DNA from: Escherichia ruysiae | GTDB lineage: Bacteria > Pseudomonadota > Gammaproteobacteria > Enterobacterales > Enterobacteriaceae | DNA length: 64,000 bases | Reading direction: 5' to 3' (one strand) | Assembly: GCF_902498915.1 (NCBI RefSeq) | Contig: NZ_CABVLQ010000001.1 | The notes under the pieces: generated by a model | Seen by the model: the letters and a program-made list of their open reading frames with translations, nothing else | What the model was told of the DNA's origin: nothing | Database searches by the model: none | Position numbers and translations under genes: made by a program | In this document: piece by piece, positions 17,553 to 27,608 of the stretch | How positions within the stretch are numbered: position 1 is the first letter of the stretch | Layout: each line of letters opens with the position of its first letter

Positions 17553-18413
17553 ATGGAAGATTTGAATGTTGTCGATAGCATACACGGTGCAGGTTCGTGG
17601 TTGGTGAACAACCAGGCGCTGTTGCTGAGTTATGCTGTAAACATCGTGGCGGCTCTCGCGATCATCATCATTGGTTTGATTATCGCGCGGATGATCTCCA
17701 ACGCGGTGAATCGCCTGATGATCTCCCGTAACATAGATGCCACCGTTGCTGATTTTATCTCTGCATTAGCCCGATATGCGATTATTGCTTTTACGCTGAT
17801 CGCAGCGTTAGGTCGTGTGGGGGTACAAACTGCATCGGTTATCGCCGTGCTGGGTGCCGCAGGTTTAGCTGTAGGTTTGGCGTTGCAGGGTTCTCTGTCT
17901 AACCTGGCCGCTGGTGTGTTGCTGGTACTGTTCCGTCCGTTCCGTGCCGGTGAATATGTCGACCTCGGCGGTGTTGCCGGTACAGTGCAGAGCGTGCAGA
18001 TTTTCTCTACGACTATGCGCACTGCAGACGGTAAAATTATCGTTATTCCGAACGGTAAAATTATTGCCGGTAATATTATTAACTTCTCTCGCGAGCCTGC
18101 GCGCCGTAACGAATTTATCATTGGTGTGGCGTATGATTCCGATATCGATCAGGTGAAGCAGATCCTGACCGATATTATCCAGTCTGACGATCGCATTTTA
18201 AAAGATCGCGAAATGACCGTGCGTCTGAACGAGCTTGGCGCATCCTCGATTAATTTCGTGGTCCGCGTCTGGAGTAACAGCGGCGATCTGCAAAACGTTT
18301 ACTGGGATGTGCTGGAGCGTATTAAACGCGAGTTTGATGCCGCTGGTATCAGCTTCCCGTATCCGCAAATGGATGTGAATTTTAAGCGGGTGAAAGAGGA
18401 CAAAGCTGCATAA
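17553..18413 (+). CDS. mscS: Small-conductance mechanosensitive channel MscS
   Basis: Inner-membrane homoheptameric channel that opens under membrane tension to release solutes on hypo-osmotic shock. The 286-residue product has three transmembrane helices in the first 130 residues. The pore-lining third helix is the Gly/Ala-rich stretch around GLAVGLALQGSLSNLAAG. A beta and alpha/beta cytoplasmic vestibule domain follows. An AAAGGAA ribosome site precedes the ATG. It is a single gene between terminators and, in E. coli, RpoS-responsive. Confidence 0.98.
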   Translation: MEDLNVVDSIHGAGSWLVNNQALLLSYAVNIVAALAIIIIGLIIARMISNAVNRLMISRNIDATVADFISALARYAIIAFTLIAALGRVGVQTASVIAVLGAAGLAVGLALQGSLSNLAAGVLLVLFRPFRAGEYVDLGGVAGTVQSVQIFSTTMRTADGKIIVIPNGKIIAGNIINFSREPARRNEFIIGVAYDSDIDQVKQILTDIIQSDDRILKDREMTVRLNELGASSINFVVRVWSNSGDLQNVYWDVLERIKREFDAAGISFPYPQMDVNFKRVKEDKAA

Positions 18414-18421
18414 TCAACGCT

Positions 18422-18451
18422 GAGGCCAGATAATTTATCTGGCCTCTCTCT
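18422..18451 (+). terminator. mscS terminator
   Basis: Eleven-base perfect stem GAGGCCAGATA/TATCTGGCCTC with loop ATT, followed by TCTCTT. Confidence 0.82.
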
Positions 18452-18550
18452 TATTAGTTATTCTGATTGCCAATTAATAATATCAATTTCCACTAATAAC
18501 ATTCCCGCGCTATATTCTCTGCATCAGATACTTAATTCGGAATATCCAAC

Positions 18551-19186
18551 GTGTTTTCTTATTACTTTCAAGGTCTTGCACTTGGGGCGGCTATGATCCT
18601 GCCGCTCGGTCCACAAAATGCTTTTGTGATGAATCAGGGTATTCGCCGCCAGTACCACATTATGATTGCCTTACTTTGTGCAATCAGCGATTTGGTTCTG
18701 ATTTGCGCCGGGATTTTTGGCGGTAGCGCGTTACTGATGCAGTCACCGTGGTTGCTGGCGCTGGTCACCTGGGGCGGCGTTGCCTTCTTGCTGTGGTATG
18801 GTTTTGGCGCTTTTAAAACGGCGATGAGCAGTAATATTGAGCTGGTTAGTGCTGAAGTCATGAAACAGGGACGCTGGAAAATTATTGCCACCATGCTGGC
18901 AGTGACCTGGCTGAATCCCCATGTTTATCTGGATACCTTTGTGGTATTGGGGAGCCTCGGCGGGCAGCTCGATGTTGAACCAAAACGCTGGTTTGCGCTT
19001 GGGACGATTAGCGCCTCTTTCTTGTGGTTCTTTGGTCTGGCTCTTCTCGCAGCCTGGTTGGCACCGCGTCTGCGTACCGCCAAAGCGCAGCGTATTATTA
19101 ATATTATTGTTGGTGGCGTAATGTGGTTTATCGCCCTACAGCTGGCGAGAGATGGTATTGCCCATGCACAAGCCTTGTTCAGTTAG
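18551..19186 (+). CDS. argO: Arginine exporter ArgO (YggA)
   Basis: LysE-family inner-membrane exporter of arginine (and the toxic analogue canavanine). The 211-residue product starts with GTG and has about six hydrophobic helices, with the LysE-type GPQNAF motif near residue 20. In E. coli its transcription is switched by ArgP (encoded at 26715-27608), which activates with arginine and traps polymerase with lysine. The ArgP site should lie in 18452-18550, but I cannot mark it with confidence. Confidence 0.97.
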   Translation: MFSYYFQGLALGAAMILPLGPQNAFVMNQGIRRQYHIMIALLCAISDLVLICAGIFGGSALLMQSPWLLALVTWGGVAFLLWYGFGAFKTAMSSNIELVSAEVMKQGRWKIIATMLAVTWLNPHVYLDTFVVLGSLGGQLDVEPKRWFALGTISASFLWFFGLALLAAWLAPRLRTAKAQRIINIIVGGVMWFIALQLARDGIAHAQALFS

Positions 19187-19278
19187 GCGCTATCTGATGG
19201 AAAATAAAAACAGAGACGCTAAGCTTGCCTACAGAGGTTTTGAATTTTGGGCAAGTAAATAAACACGGAGAGACTAAC

Positions 19279-20019
19279 GTGAAGTTCAAAGTTATCGCCC
19301 TGGCGGCATTGATGGGTTTCAGCGGGATGGCAGTACAGGCCAATGAACTACCGGATGGTCCGCACATTGTCACTTCAGGAACGGCAAGCGTAGATGCGGT
19401 GCCAGACATTGCCACTCTTGCTATTGAAGTTAATGTGGCCGCGAAGGATGCTGCTACCGCCAAAAAACAAGCGGATGAGCGCGTGGCGCAATATATCTCT
19501 TTCCTTGAACTCAATCAGATCGCGAAAAAAGATATCAGTTCTGCGAATTTACGTACCCAGCCAGATTACGATTACCAGGATGGCAAAAGTATTCTGAAAG
19601 GCTACCGGGCAGTGAGAACGGTAGAGGTAACAGTTCGTCAGTTAGACAAGCTGAATTCTTTGCTGGATGGCGCGCTGAAGGCTGGTCTTAATGAAATTCG
19701 TTCTGTTTCGCTGGGAGTAGCGCAACCGGATGCCTATAAAGATAAAGCGCGTAAGGCCGCGATTGATAACGCGATTCATCAGGCGCAGGAGCTGGCGAAT
19801 GGCTTTAATCGCAAACTGGGACCGGTGTATAGCGTGCGCTACCATGTTTCCAACTATCAGCCCAGCCCGATGGTTCGGATGATGAAAGCTGATGCCGCGC
19901 CGGTTTCTACTCAGGAAACTTACGAGCAGGCCGCTATTCAGTTTGATGACCAGGTGGATGTGGTCTTCCAGTTAGAACCCGTTGATCAGCAACCGGCAAA
20001 AACACCTACCGCACAATAA
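19279..20019 (+). CDS. yggE: Periplasmic SIMPL/DUF541-domain protein YggE
   Basis: Stress-related protein of 246 residues; in E. coli its overproduction lowers oxidative stress, but the mechanism is unknown. A Sec signal peptide of about 22 residues ends in VQA before NELPDG, so the protein is exported. The rest is one SIMPL (DUF541) domain. I start it at the GTG at 19279 with GGAGAG upstream, which places the signal peptide at the N-terminus; an upstream in-frame start would precede it with hydrophilic residues. A hairpin terminator follows. Confidence 0.95.
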   Translation: MKFKVIALAALMGFSGMAVQANELPDGPHIVTSGTASVDAVPDIATLAIEVNVAAKDAATAKKQADERVAQYISFLELNQIAKKDISSANLRTQPDYDYQDGKSILKGYRAVRTVEVTVRQLDKLNSLLDGALKAGLNEIRSVSLGVAQPDAYKDKARKAAIDNAIHQAQELANGFNRKLGPVYSVRYHVSNYQPSPMVRMMKADAAPVSTQETYEQAAIQFDDQVDVVFQLEPVDQQPAKTPTAQ

Positions 20020-20026
20020 TACATTT

Positions 20027-20052
20027 AGCCCGACTCATTTGTCGGGCTAATG
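20027..20052 (+). terminator. yggE terminator
   Basis: AGCCCGAC/GTCGGGCT stem with loop TCATTT. The T-rich tail is poor, so it is probable rather than certain. Confidence 0.6.
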
Positions 20053-20187
20053 TCTTCACCTTATATCGTCTCCTTTTTCTGTAATTTTCTGTAAAACCAT
20101 GATGCAATTACCTATCTTTGCTCGCGATATCATCAAAGATTGAATAACTGAAACGGTTAAGCGGACAGTGATGTTTGGGGAGAGGGT

Positions 20188-21084
20188 ATGGATATTTTTA
20201 TTTCAAAAAAGATGCGCAATTTTATTTTATTAGCGCAAACCAATAATATTGCCAGGGCAGCAGAAAAAATACATATGACGGCTTCACCGTTTGGCAAAAG
20301 TATTGCCGCGCTGGAGGAACAAATTGGTTATACGCTGTTTACCCGTAAAGATAACAACATTAGTCTCAATAAAGCCGGACAGGAACTTTATCAAAAACTA
20401 TTTCCGGTTTACCAACGACTTTCTGCTATTGATAATGAAATTCATAATTCCGGGCGTCATTCTCATGAAATTGTCATTGGCATCGATAATACTTATCCGA
20501 CGATTATTTTTGATCAGCTAATCAGTCTTGGTGATAAATATGAAGGGGTGACTGCCCAGCCGGTTGAGTTTAGCGAAAATGGGGTTATCGATAATCTCTT
20601 CTACCGCCAGTTTGATTTTATTATCTCTCCGCAGCATGTATCCGCCCGTGTTAAGGGGCTGGAAAATCTAACTATCAGCGAACTGTCGCCGCTGCGACTG
20701 GGGTTTCTTGTTTCCCGCCGTTTTGAAGAACGTCAGGAGCAGGAGTTATTACAGGAGTTACCGTGGTTACAGATGCGCTTTCAGAACCGCGCTAACTATG
20801 AAGCGATGATTGATGCGAACATGCGCCCTTGTGGGATCAATCCAACAATCATTTATCGCCCCTACAGTTTTATGGCCAAAATCAGCGCCGTTGAGCGCGG
20901 ACATTTTCTGACAGTCATTCCACATTTTGCCTGGCGACTGGTGAATCCGGCAACGCTGAAATATTTCGATGCGCCGCATACGCCAATGTATATGCAGGAA
21001 TACCTCTATTCACTGAAAAATCATCGCTATACCGCCACGATACTACAGCAAATTGCTGAAGATCGTGATGGTACGAGCAATTAA
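20188..21084 (+). CDS. ygfI: LysR-family transcriptional regulator YgfI
   Basis: DNA-binding regulator of 298 residues with an N-terminal winged helix-turn-helix (about 1-65; NNIARAAEKIHMTASPFGKS) and a type-2 periplasmic-binding-like effector domain. The HTH is a little unusual in having SPFG where most LysR proteins have SAVS. A GGGAGAGGG ribosome site precedes the ATG. It ends convergently, overlapping the end of scpC by four bases, so a role in controlling the propionate operon is possible but not shown by the sequence. Confidence 0.93.
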   Translation: MDIFISKKMRNFILLAQTNNIARAAEKIHMTASPFGKSIAALEEQIGYTLFTRKDNNISLNKAGQELYQKLFPVYQRLSAIDNEIHNSGRHSHEIVIGIDNTYPTIIFDQLISLGDKYEGVTAQPVEFSENGVIDNLFYRQFDFIISPQHVSARVKGLENLTISELSPLRLGFLVSRRFEERQEQELLQELPWLQMRFQNRANYEAMIDANMRPCGINPTIIYRPYSFMAKISAVERGHFLTVIPHFAWRLVNPATLKYFDAPHTPMYMQEYLYSLKNHRYTATILQQIAEDRDGTSN

Positions 21085-22559
21085 CCCAGCATTGAACCCG
21101 TTTCGATCAAGTTACGATGCAGATCGAAAACGTGGCTAAGATCGTGGTGAATATGCCCTCCTGGGGCATTTTCCAGATAGCGATGCAAATAGTCACGGTA
21201 CATGGGATGGGCGCAGTTATCGATGATAGCGCGTGCGCGTTGAAGTGGAGAGAGGCCGCGCAGGTCGGCGATCCCTTGTTCAGTGATGATCACTTTCACG
21301 CTGTGCTCGCTGTGATCAACATGACTACACATCGGCACGATGGTTGATATTTTTCCTTCTTTGGCGATCGACGGCGCCATAAAGATTGACAGATAAGCAT
21401 TGCGTTCAAAATCACCGCTGCCGCCGATACCGTTCATTAAATTAACTCCGGCAACATGCGTTGAGTTGGCGTGCCCGTAAATATCAAACTCCAGGCCGAC
21501 GTTCAGAGCGATAACACCAAGGCGGCGGATAATTTCCGGGTTATTGGAAATCTCCTGCGGACGTAACACAATCCGACAGGAGAAATAGTCCATATTGTCA
21601 TAAATCTTGCGCAGTGAATCGGCGGAGATAGTCAGACTGGAGGCGCTGGCTCCGGTGATTTTTCCGGTTTCCAGAAGATGAACTACTGATTCCTGTAGCA
21701 CTTCCGAATACATCATAAACGGTGGAATATCCGGGTTATCCCCGAGACGCGCCATTACCGCATTATTGATGTTGCCTACCCCACTTTGCAGTGGCAGAAA
21801 TTCCGGCGGAATGCGCCCCTGTGCCATTTCACGTAATAAGAAGGTAACCACATTGTCGGCGATCTGTTGGCACATGGGATTTTGCTTATCCAGCAGCTTA
21901 CCGGCATCAGGTAAGTTGGTTTCCACGACCGCAACAATCTTTTTCGGATCAATTTGCACATAACGAGTACCGACGCGATCCATCGCATGGAAGATCGAAA
22001 CGCTATTGCGTCGCGGTGGTGCGCCAGGAATCACAATATCCGCCAGTTCCGCAACGCGCGGATCATGATAGTGATTGAGTTCAATGATTACTTTCTTGGC
22101 CCGCAGTAACCAGGTCGGAGCGTTACCGATCCCACTGGTTAACCAGACACGTCCATCCGGCTCGATGGCTGAGGCTTCAATTACCGCAACATCAATGTCG
22201 CCGAAGAAGCCGTAGTTAACCATTTGCGCGACTTCGCTCAAGTGTAGATCAACAAAACTGACTGCCCCCTGATTGATCTTTTGGCGTAACCCAGATGATG
22301 TTTGATACGGAGCGCGCCATGAAACGGCGTTAGCTTCAGAGAGCACGTCATCGGCGGCGGCGCTAATTGACGCGCCGGTTAGCAGGCGAATCTGGTACGG
22401 TTTTTTCGCCTCATGTTGTTCGTTGGCACGATGAGCAATAGCGACAGGTAGAGCTTTAGGTGAACCCGCAGGGGTAAAGCCGCTGAATGCTACCATATCA
22501 TTGTGCTGGATAATTTCCGCCGCTTCATCGGCGGTCATCCTTGCCCAGATCATATTCAT
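21081..22559 (-). CDS. scpC: Propionyl-CoA:succinate CoA transferase ScpC
   Basis: Last gene of the Sleeping-beauty-mutase operon. It moves CoA from propionyl-CoA to succinate, closing a cycle that turns succinate into propionate. The 492-residue product is an acetyl-CoA hydrolase/transferase family protein with an N-terminal SGFTPAGSPKALP segment and a C-terminal domain containing GIGGSGDF and ITEQGIADLRGL, where the conserved Glu forms the CoA thioester. It lies 25 bases after scpB, with GGAG before the start. Confidence 0.96.
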   Translation of the reverse strand: MNMIWARMTADEAAEIIQHNDMVAFSGFTPAGSPKALPVAIAHRANEQHEAKKPYQIRLLTGASISAAADDVLSEANAVSWRAPYQTSSGLRQKINQGAVSFVDLHLSEVAQMVNYGFFGDIDVAVIEASAIEPDGRVWLTSGIGNAPTWLLRAKKVIIELNHYHDPRVAELADIVIPGAPPRRNSVSIFHAMDRVGTRYVQIDPKKIVAVVETNLPDAGKLLDKQNPMCQQIADNVVTFLLREMAQGRIPPEFLPLQSGVGNINNAVMARLGDNPDIPPFMMYSEVLQESVVHLLETGKITGASASSLTISADSLRKIYDNMDYFSCRIVLRPQEISNNPEIIRRLGVIALNVGLEFDIYGHANSTHVAGVNLMNGIGGSGDFERNAYLSIFMAPSIAKEGKISTIVPMCSHVDHSEHSVKVIITEQGIADLRGLSPLQRARAIIDNCAHPMYRDYLHRYLENAPGGHIHHDLSHVFDLHRNLIETGSMLG

Positions 22560-22584
22560 CTTTTACTCCTTCATTCGCTGAGCA

Positions 22585-23370
22585 TTAATGACCGACGAAA
22601 TTAGGTTTACGTTTTTCCAGGAAAGCATTCATACCTTCCTGATAATCCTCGCTGTCATAAACCGCTCGGCGCATCCCCTGAATACGTTCAAATTCGTCTG
22701 AATTCATCGTGTGCGCCTCGCCCAGTACGCGCAGTTCTTCCTTGATTACCGCGATCGCCAGCGGTGCTTTTTCGGAAATGTGGTGCGCCATTTGCAGGGT
22801 GAAATCTTCCAGCTCGCTGATGTCAACAACGTGGTTGAGAATGCCAACAGCCAGCGCGCGTTGGGCGGTGACTGGCGAAGCGGTAAAAATCAGTTCTTTG
22901 ACGATGTGGAAGCCCGCGTCGCGGGTCAGGTTGTGGATGCCCACCAGGTTATACGGTACGCCAAGGTTAACTGGGGTCATTGAGAAGGTCGACGTGCTGG
23001 CAGCGATGATCAGATCGGAACTCATGATCATTTCAAAAGCACCTCCCCAGACGCTACCTTCGACCATCGAAATGATCGGTTTGGGGCATTTTTGGATCAT
23101 ACGGGTAATTTGCCGTAGCGGATCATCGTAAGAGAGAGGATCGCGACCGCCTGATGGCAGTTCATGGATGTCGTGGCCTGCGGAGAAGACTTTGGAACCA
23201 CTCGGAGCACGCAGAATGATACAACGAATTTCCGGTCGGTTGAGATCGCTTAGTGCCTGGATCAGGTCGTCAATAAAGACTTTACTCAATGCATTGAGTT
23301 TGCGGCCATAGTTAAACTCAATGACCGCAACTTTGTTGATGATAATGACATTAACATACTGATAAGACAT
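22585..23370 (-). CDS. scpB: Methylmalonyl-CoA decarboxylase ScpB
   Basis: Crotonase-fold, biotin-independent enzyme that decarboxylates (R)-methylmalonyl-CoA to propionyl-CoA. The 261-residue product shows the enoyl-CoA hydratase pattern, with an oxyanion-hole segment (AGHDIHELP) and VEGSVWGGAFE. I start it at MSYQYV (23370), 10 bases after argK; the longer frame would overlap argK. It is the third gene of the scp operon. Confidence 0.96.
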   Translation of the reverse strand: MSYQYVNVIIINKVAVIEFNYGRKLNALSKVFIDDLIQALSDLNRPEIRCIILRAPSGSKVFSAGHDIHELPSGGRDPLSYDDPLRQITRMIQKCPKPIISMVEGSVWGGAFEMIMSSDLIIAASTSTFSMTPVNLGVPYNLVGIHNLTRDAGFHIVKELIFTASPVTAQRALAVGILNHVVDISELEDFTLQMAHHISEKAPLAIAVIKEELRVLGEAHTMNSDEFERIQGMRRAVYDSEDYQEGMNAFLEKRKPNFVGH

Positions 23371-23380
23371 AAAAATTCCT

Positions 23381-24376
23381 TTATTCAAAATATTGAGTCT
23401 GGATAAATTCACTGAGCTGCCGCAAGCCAGTGCGCGGCGAGAGAGTATTGTTTTTGACTGCTAATAGCGTCTGGCGGTAATAACGATCGAAATCTTCATT
23501 CGCGAACAGGTGGTGCAGCACTTCTTCTTCGGTTTGTTTACGCAGCCATTCCACCGATTGTTGTTGCCGCATTTGTTGCAAACGACCGCTGGCGGTAAGT
23601 GCGGTTTTGAAATCGATAATTGCGCGCCAAATCTCATCGATACCGCATTTTTCCAGCGCGCTACAGGTGAGAACCTGCGGCTGCCATTCGTCATATTTGC
23701 GACGCAGAATATGCAGAGCGCCCTCGTACATGTGGCGGGCAATGGCGACATTCGCGTGGTTATCGCCATCGTCTTTGTTAATGACAATCAGATCTGCCAT
23801 CTCCATCAGTCCCTTTTTAATGCCCTGGAGATCATCACCACCACCGGCGATTTGTAGTGAGATAAAACAGTCCACCATGCGGGCGACTTCGGTTTCCGAC
23901 TGCCCGACGCCGACGGTTTCAACGATCACCACGTCATAACCTGCCGCCTCGCATAACAGCATTAACTCCCGCGCCCGCTGGCTGGCGCCGCCCAGATGAC
24001 CGGATGACGGAACCGGGCGAATAAATGCCGCATCGGCACGCGCCAGTTCGGTCATCCGAGTCTTATCGCCAAGAATGCTGCCACCGGTAACTGGGCTGCT
24101 GGGATCGACGGCAATCACCGCGACTTTCAGCCCCTGGCGAATCAGCAACATACCGAAGGCTTCAAGAAAGGTACTTTTCCCCGCGCCAGGTGTACCGGTA
24201 ACGCCCAGGCGCAGTGCATTACCACAAAACGGCATGATGGCGTCGAGCAACTGAGTGCTTAGTTCCAGATGACGTGGATGACGGCTTTCTACCAGCGTCA
24301 TCGCCTGGGCGAGCGTGGCACGCTCACCCTGACGTAAGCGCCGAATGTTGTCTGCCAGCGTGGCTTCGTTAATCAT
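23381..24376 (-). CDS. argK: MeaB-like GTPase chaperone of methylmalonyl-CoA mutase (ArgK)
   Basis: P-loop GTPase that guards cobalamin loading and turnover of methylmalonyl-CoA mutase; the old name ArgK came from a claimed ATPase/arginine transport role. The 331-residue product has the P-loop GTPGAGKST (61-69), AVDPSSP, the switch segment VETVGVGQSE, and NKDDGD in place of the NKxD guanine motif. It overlaps the end of scpA by eight bases, as usual for mutase-chaperone pairs. Confidence 0.96.
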   Translation of the reverse strand: MINEATLADNIRRLRQGERATLAQAMTLVESRHPRHLELSTQLLDAIMPFCGNALRLGVTGTPGAGKSTFLEAFGMLLIRQGLKVAVIAVDPSSPVTGGSILGDKTRMTELARADAAFIRPVPSSGHLGGASQRARELMLLCEAAGYDVVIVETVGVGQSETEVARMVDCFISLQIAGGGDDLQGIKKGLMEMADLIVINKDDGDNHANVAIARHMYEGALHILRRKYDEWQPQVLTCSALEKCGIDEIWRAIIDFKTALTASGRLQQMRQQQSVEWLRKQTEEEVLHHLFANEDFDRYYRQTLLAVKNNTLSPRTGLRQLSEFIQTQYFE

Positions 24377-26513
24377 GACGCTGGCTAATCCGATTCAGTA
24401 CATCACGTACGCTGTCGAGCATGGGCGTACCCGGACCATAAATCGCCGCCACGCCGCGTTCTTGCAGGAAGGCATAATCCTGCGGTGGAATAACGCCGCC
24501 AGCGACTACGCAGATATCTTCGCGTCCCCATTTTTTGAGGGCTTCTACCAGTTCCGGGATCAGCGTTTTATGCCCGGCAGCGAGTGAGGATGCGCCCACT
24601 ACGTGAACATCATTTTCTACTGCCAGGCGGGCGATCTCTTCTGGTGTCGAGAACATCGGACTTAAATCAACGTCAAATCCAAGATCGGAATAGGCGCTGG
24701 CAATGACTTTGGCCCCGCGATCGTGTCCATCCTGCCCCATTTTGGCGATCAGAATGCGCGGGCGACGGCCGTTATCCGCGAGGAACTGTTCCGTTTGCGC
24801 AACAATCGCATCAAATTCGCAAGCTGATTTTTCCGACTGATGATAGCTTTGCGCAATCACGCCGGTAACACACTGGCTCGGCACCAGATAACGGTCAAAA
24901 GCGGCTTCCAGCGCATCGGAGATTTCACCCAATGTCGCGCGAACGCGTGCCGCATTAATAGCAGCAGCCAGCAGGTTTCCGTTTTGCAGTGCCGCATTAG
25001 TCAGAGCATTCAGTGCGGCGGTTACGGCAGCATCATCGCGGGTGGCGCGAATGCGCTCCAGTGAAGCAATCTGCTCGTTACGTACCATCACGTTGTCTAT
25101 CTCAAGGACATCGGTTTCGTCTTCGTGATCCAGCTTGTACTTGTTAACGCCAACAATCACGCGTTTGCCCTGATCGATCAGTGACTGCTCACGCGCAGAC
25201 GCTTCTTCGATCATGCGTTTTGGCAAACCCGCTTCGATCGCTTTCGCCATACCCCCGGCTTCGTCGATCTGAGCGATGATGGATCGAGCCTGTTTGACGA
25301 TCTGATCGGTCAACGACTCAACGTAATAAGAGCCGGCCAGCGGATCGACGGTGCGGCAGATTTCTGACTCTTCCTGAATGATTATCTGAGTATTACGGGC
25401 TATACGTGCCGAGAAGTCGGTTGGCAGTCCAAGTGCCTCATCAAAAGCGTTGGTATGCAGTGATTGTGTCCCGCCAAGTGTGGCGCCCAACGCTTCAATG
25501 GTGGTGCGGATAACGTTGTTATAGGGATCTTGCTCGGTGAGACTCCAGCCTGAGGTCTGACAGTGGGTGCGCAGTGCCAGTGATTTCGGATCTTTGGCTC
25601 CAAATCCACTTACCGCCTCACTCCAGAGATAACGTGCGGCGCGCAGCATGGCGACGTTCATGAAAAGATCCATACCGATGCCAAAGAAGAACGACAGGCG
25701 CGGGGCAAAGTCGTCAATTTTCAGGCCAGCAGAAAGTGCAGCTTTGATGTACTCAATTCCATCAGCGAGAGTAAACGCCACCTGCTGCACGCAGTTGGCT
25801 CCCGCTTCGCCCATGTGGTAACCGCTAATACTGATGGTATTAAAGCGCGGCATATTGCCGGAACACCAGGCGATGATGTCAGCGATAATACGCATCGACG
25901 GTTTTGGCGGATAAATGTAAGTATTGCGGCAGAGGTACTCTTTCAGAATGTCGTTCTGGATGGTGCCTGTGAGTTTATCGGGTGTAACGCCTTGCTCTTC
26001 AGCGGCCACAATATAAAACGCCAGTACTGGCAGGACTGCCCCGTTCATAGTCATCGAAACCGACATTTGATCCAGCGGGATCTGGTCGAATAGCACCTTC
26101 ATATCTTCAACGGTGTCGATAGCGACGCCTGCTTTACCGACGTCGCCTGAAACGCGCGGAGTGTCAGAGTCGTAACCACGGTGGGTGGCGAGGTCAAAAG
26201 CAACGGAAAGACCCTTTTGCCCGGCAGCGAGGTTACGGCGATAAAAGGCGTTAGATTCTTTTGCCGTGGAGAAACCGGCATACTGACGAATAGTCCACGG
26301 TTGAGCGGTATACATGGTGGCACGTGGACCACGAACGTAGGGCGGCAAGCCTGGAAGGGTGCCGGTTACTTCCAGATTGTCGAGATCGGCTTCGGTATAC
26401 AGCGGCTTGATGGCTATCCCTTCCGCCGTTTGCCGTACCAGTGAGTCGACGTTTTTCTCCCGACGGCTCAATTCCTTGTTGGCAAGTTGTTGCCATTCCT
26501 GCACGTTAGACAT
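24369..26513 (-). CDS. scpA: Methylmalonyl-CoA mutase ScpA (Sbm)
   Basis: Adenosylcobalamin enzyme interconverting succinyl-CoA and (R)-methylmalonyl-CoA, first of the four-gene scp operon. The 714-residue homodimer-type subunit has a TIM-barrel substrate domain (about 1-560) and a C-terminal B12-binding flavodoxin-like domain with the DxHxxG motif in GQDGHDRGAK. I start it at MSNVQEW (26513), which gives the known length. Activity needs imported cobalamin, since E. coli does not make it de novo. Confidence 0.97.
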   Translation of the reverse strand: MSNVQEWQQLANKELSRREKNVDSLVRQTAEGIAIKPLYTEADLDNLEVTGTLPGLPPYVRGPRATMYTAQPWTIRQYAGFSTAKESNAFYRRNLAAGQKGLSVAFDLATHRGYDSDTPRVSGDVGKAGVAIDTVEDMKVLFDQIPLDQMSVSMTMNGAVLPVLAFYIVAAEEQGVTPDKLTGTIQNDILKEYLCRNTYIYPPKPSMRIIADIIAWCSGNMPRFNTISISGYHMGEAGANCVQQVAFTLADGIEYIKAALSAGLKIDDFAPRLSFFFGIGMDLFMNVAMLRAARYLWSEAVSGFGAKDPKSLALRTHCQTSGWSLTEQDPYNNVIRTTIEALGATLGGTQSLHTNAFDEALGLPTDFSARIARNTQIIIQEESEICRTVDPLAGSYYVESLTDQIVKQARSIIAQIDEAGGMAKAIEAGLPKRMIEEASAREQSLIDQGKRVIVGVNKYKLDHEDETDVLEIDNVMVRNEQIASLERIRATRDDAAVTAALNALTNAALQNGNLLAAAINAARVRATLGEISDALEAAFDRYLVPSQCVTGVIAQSYHQSEKSACEFDAIVAQTEQFLADNGRRPRILIAKMGQDGHDRGAKVIASAYSDLGFDVDLSPMFSTPEEIARLAVENDVHVVGASSLAAGHKTLIPELVEALKKWGREDICVVAGGVIPPQDYAFLQERGVAAIYGPGTPMLDSVRDVLNRISQRHD

Positions 26514-26659
26514 TATTTGCTCCATAAAACGCAATCAAATTGGTGGGATGCGCTTACGGTGAGCTTTTTACACGGGGTTGTCGCCAGCAAAAAAAATGCA
26601 TTGGGACGTCGTTTTTTGCCGCGTGAGATTTGTCTGTTTCGTGACGTTGTTCAAAGAAG

Positions 26660-26704
26660 ATAAAAAGAAAAAAGGAAAATGCCTGATATGTGCTATCAGG
26701 CATT
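26660..26704 (-). terminator. argP terminator
   Basis: ATGCCTGATA/TATCAGGCAT stem (26679-26703) with a five-base loop, followed on the minus strand by a T-rich run (ATTTTCCTTTTTTC). It lies 11 bases after the argP stop. Confidence 0.82.
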
Positions 26705-26714
26705 AAGTGATTGA

Positions 26715-27608
26715 TTAATCCTGACGAAGTACTTTGTGACCATAGTCTAGTAAAGCATCAGTGACTTTACGCATCATGCGGCTTTCTGGGGCAAAGCGGT
26801 GCCAGTAGAGCATTCGCCGTTGAAACAGCCCTGGCGTAAGGTCGATCAGCTCGCCGCTCGCCAGTTCTTTCTCAATTTGCAGGTGTGGGATCATACAGCA
26901 GGTTGTTCCCTGGCGAGCGAGTTGAACGAAGGCTTCAGACGAGTTAACGATATGGCACGGTACGCTACCTGGCGGCAGATCGAAGTTTTGCTGCAAAAAT
27001 GCCTGGTGCATATCGTCAAGATGGTCAAACGCCACCACCGGTGCCTTGAGCAGCGCGGAGCGGCTTACTCCGTTAGGGAAGTATTTCTCAGCAAATGGTC
27101 TGGAGCTGACGAACAGATAGTCAAGCGCGCCAAGTTTATCGACAAGACAACTGGGCAGCGCCTGATGTTGAATACTCACCGCGCCAACTACTTCACCGCG
27201 ACGCAGGCGTTCCTGGGTGCGGGTTTCATCTTCCACCTGCAAGTTCAGACGAATAGGCGAATCAGCCAGCACCGGAGCCAGCGCCGGTAGCAGCCAGGTT
27301 GCCAGACTGTCAGCGTTGACCGCCAGTGAAAGCAGCAGCGGGGTTGAACCGGTTTGTTCATCCCCCAGCCACTCTTCTTCCAGCAATTCCACCTGGCGAA
27401 GCAGTGCCAGCAGTTTTTGCCCTTGTTCTGTAGGTCGCGGCGGGACAGTACGCACTAATAACGGCTGCCCGAACATATTTTCCAGCTGCTTAATGCGCTG
27501 TGAGACGGCTGATTGCGTAATGCACAATTTCTGTGCCGCGCGCTCAAATCCTCGTTCACGTATTACCGCATCCAGTGCCTGTAATGTTCTGTAGTCCGGG
27601 CGTTTCAT
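26715..27608 (-). CDS. argP: LysR-family regulator ArgP (IciA)
   Basis: Regulator of argO, dapB, lysP and other lysine- and arginine-related genes; also described as an inhibitor of replication initiation (IciA). The 297-residue product has an N-terminal LysR helix-turn-helix (FERAAQKLCITQSAVSQRIKQLE, about 20-42) and an effector domain that binds lysine or arginine. It is divergent from rpiA across a 438-base spacer and lies about 7 kb from its main target argO, encoded earlier in this window. Confidence 0.97.
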   Translation of the reverse strand: MKRPDYRTLQALDAVIRERGFERAAQKLCITQSAVSQRIKQLENMFGQPLLVRTVPPRPTEQGQKLLALLRQVELLEEEWLGDEQTGSTPLLLSLAVNADSLATWLLPALAPVLADSPIRLNLQVEDETRTQERLRRGEVVGAVSIQHQALPSCLVDKLGALDYLFVSSRPFAEKYFPNGVSRSALLKAPVVAFDHLDDMHQAFLQQNFDLPPGSVPCHIVNSSEAFVQLARQGTTCCMIPHLQIEKELASGELIDLTPGLFQRRMLYWHRFAPESRMMRKVTDALLDYGHKVLRQD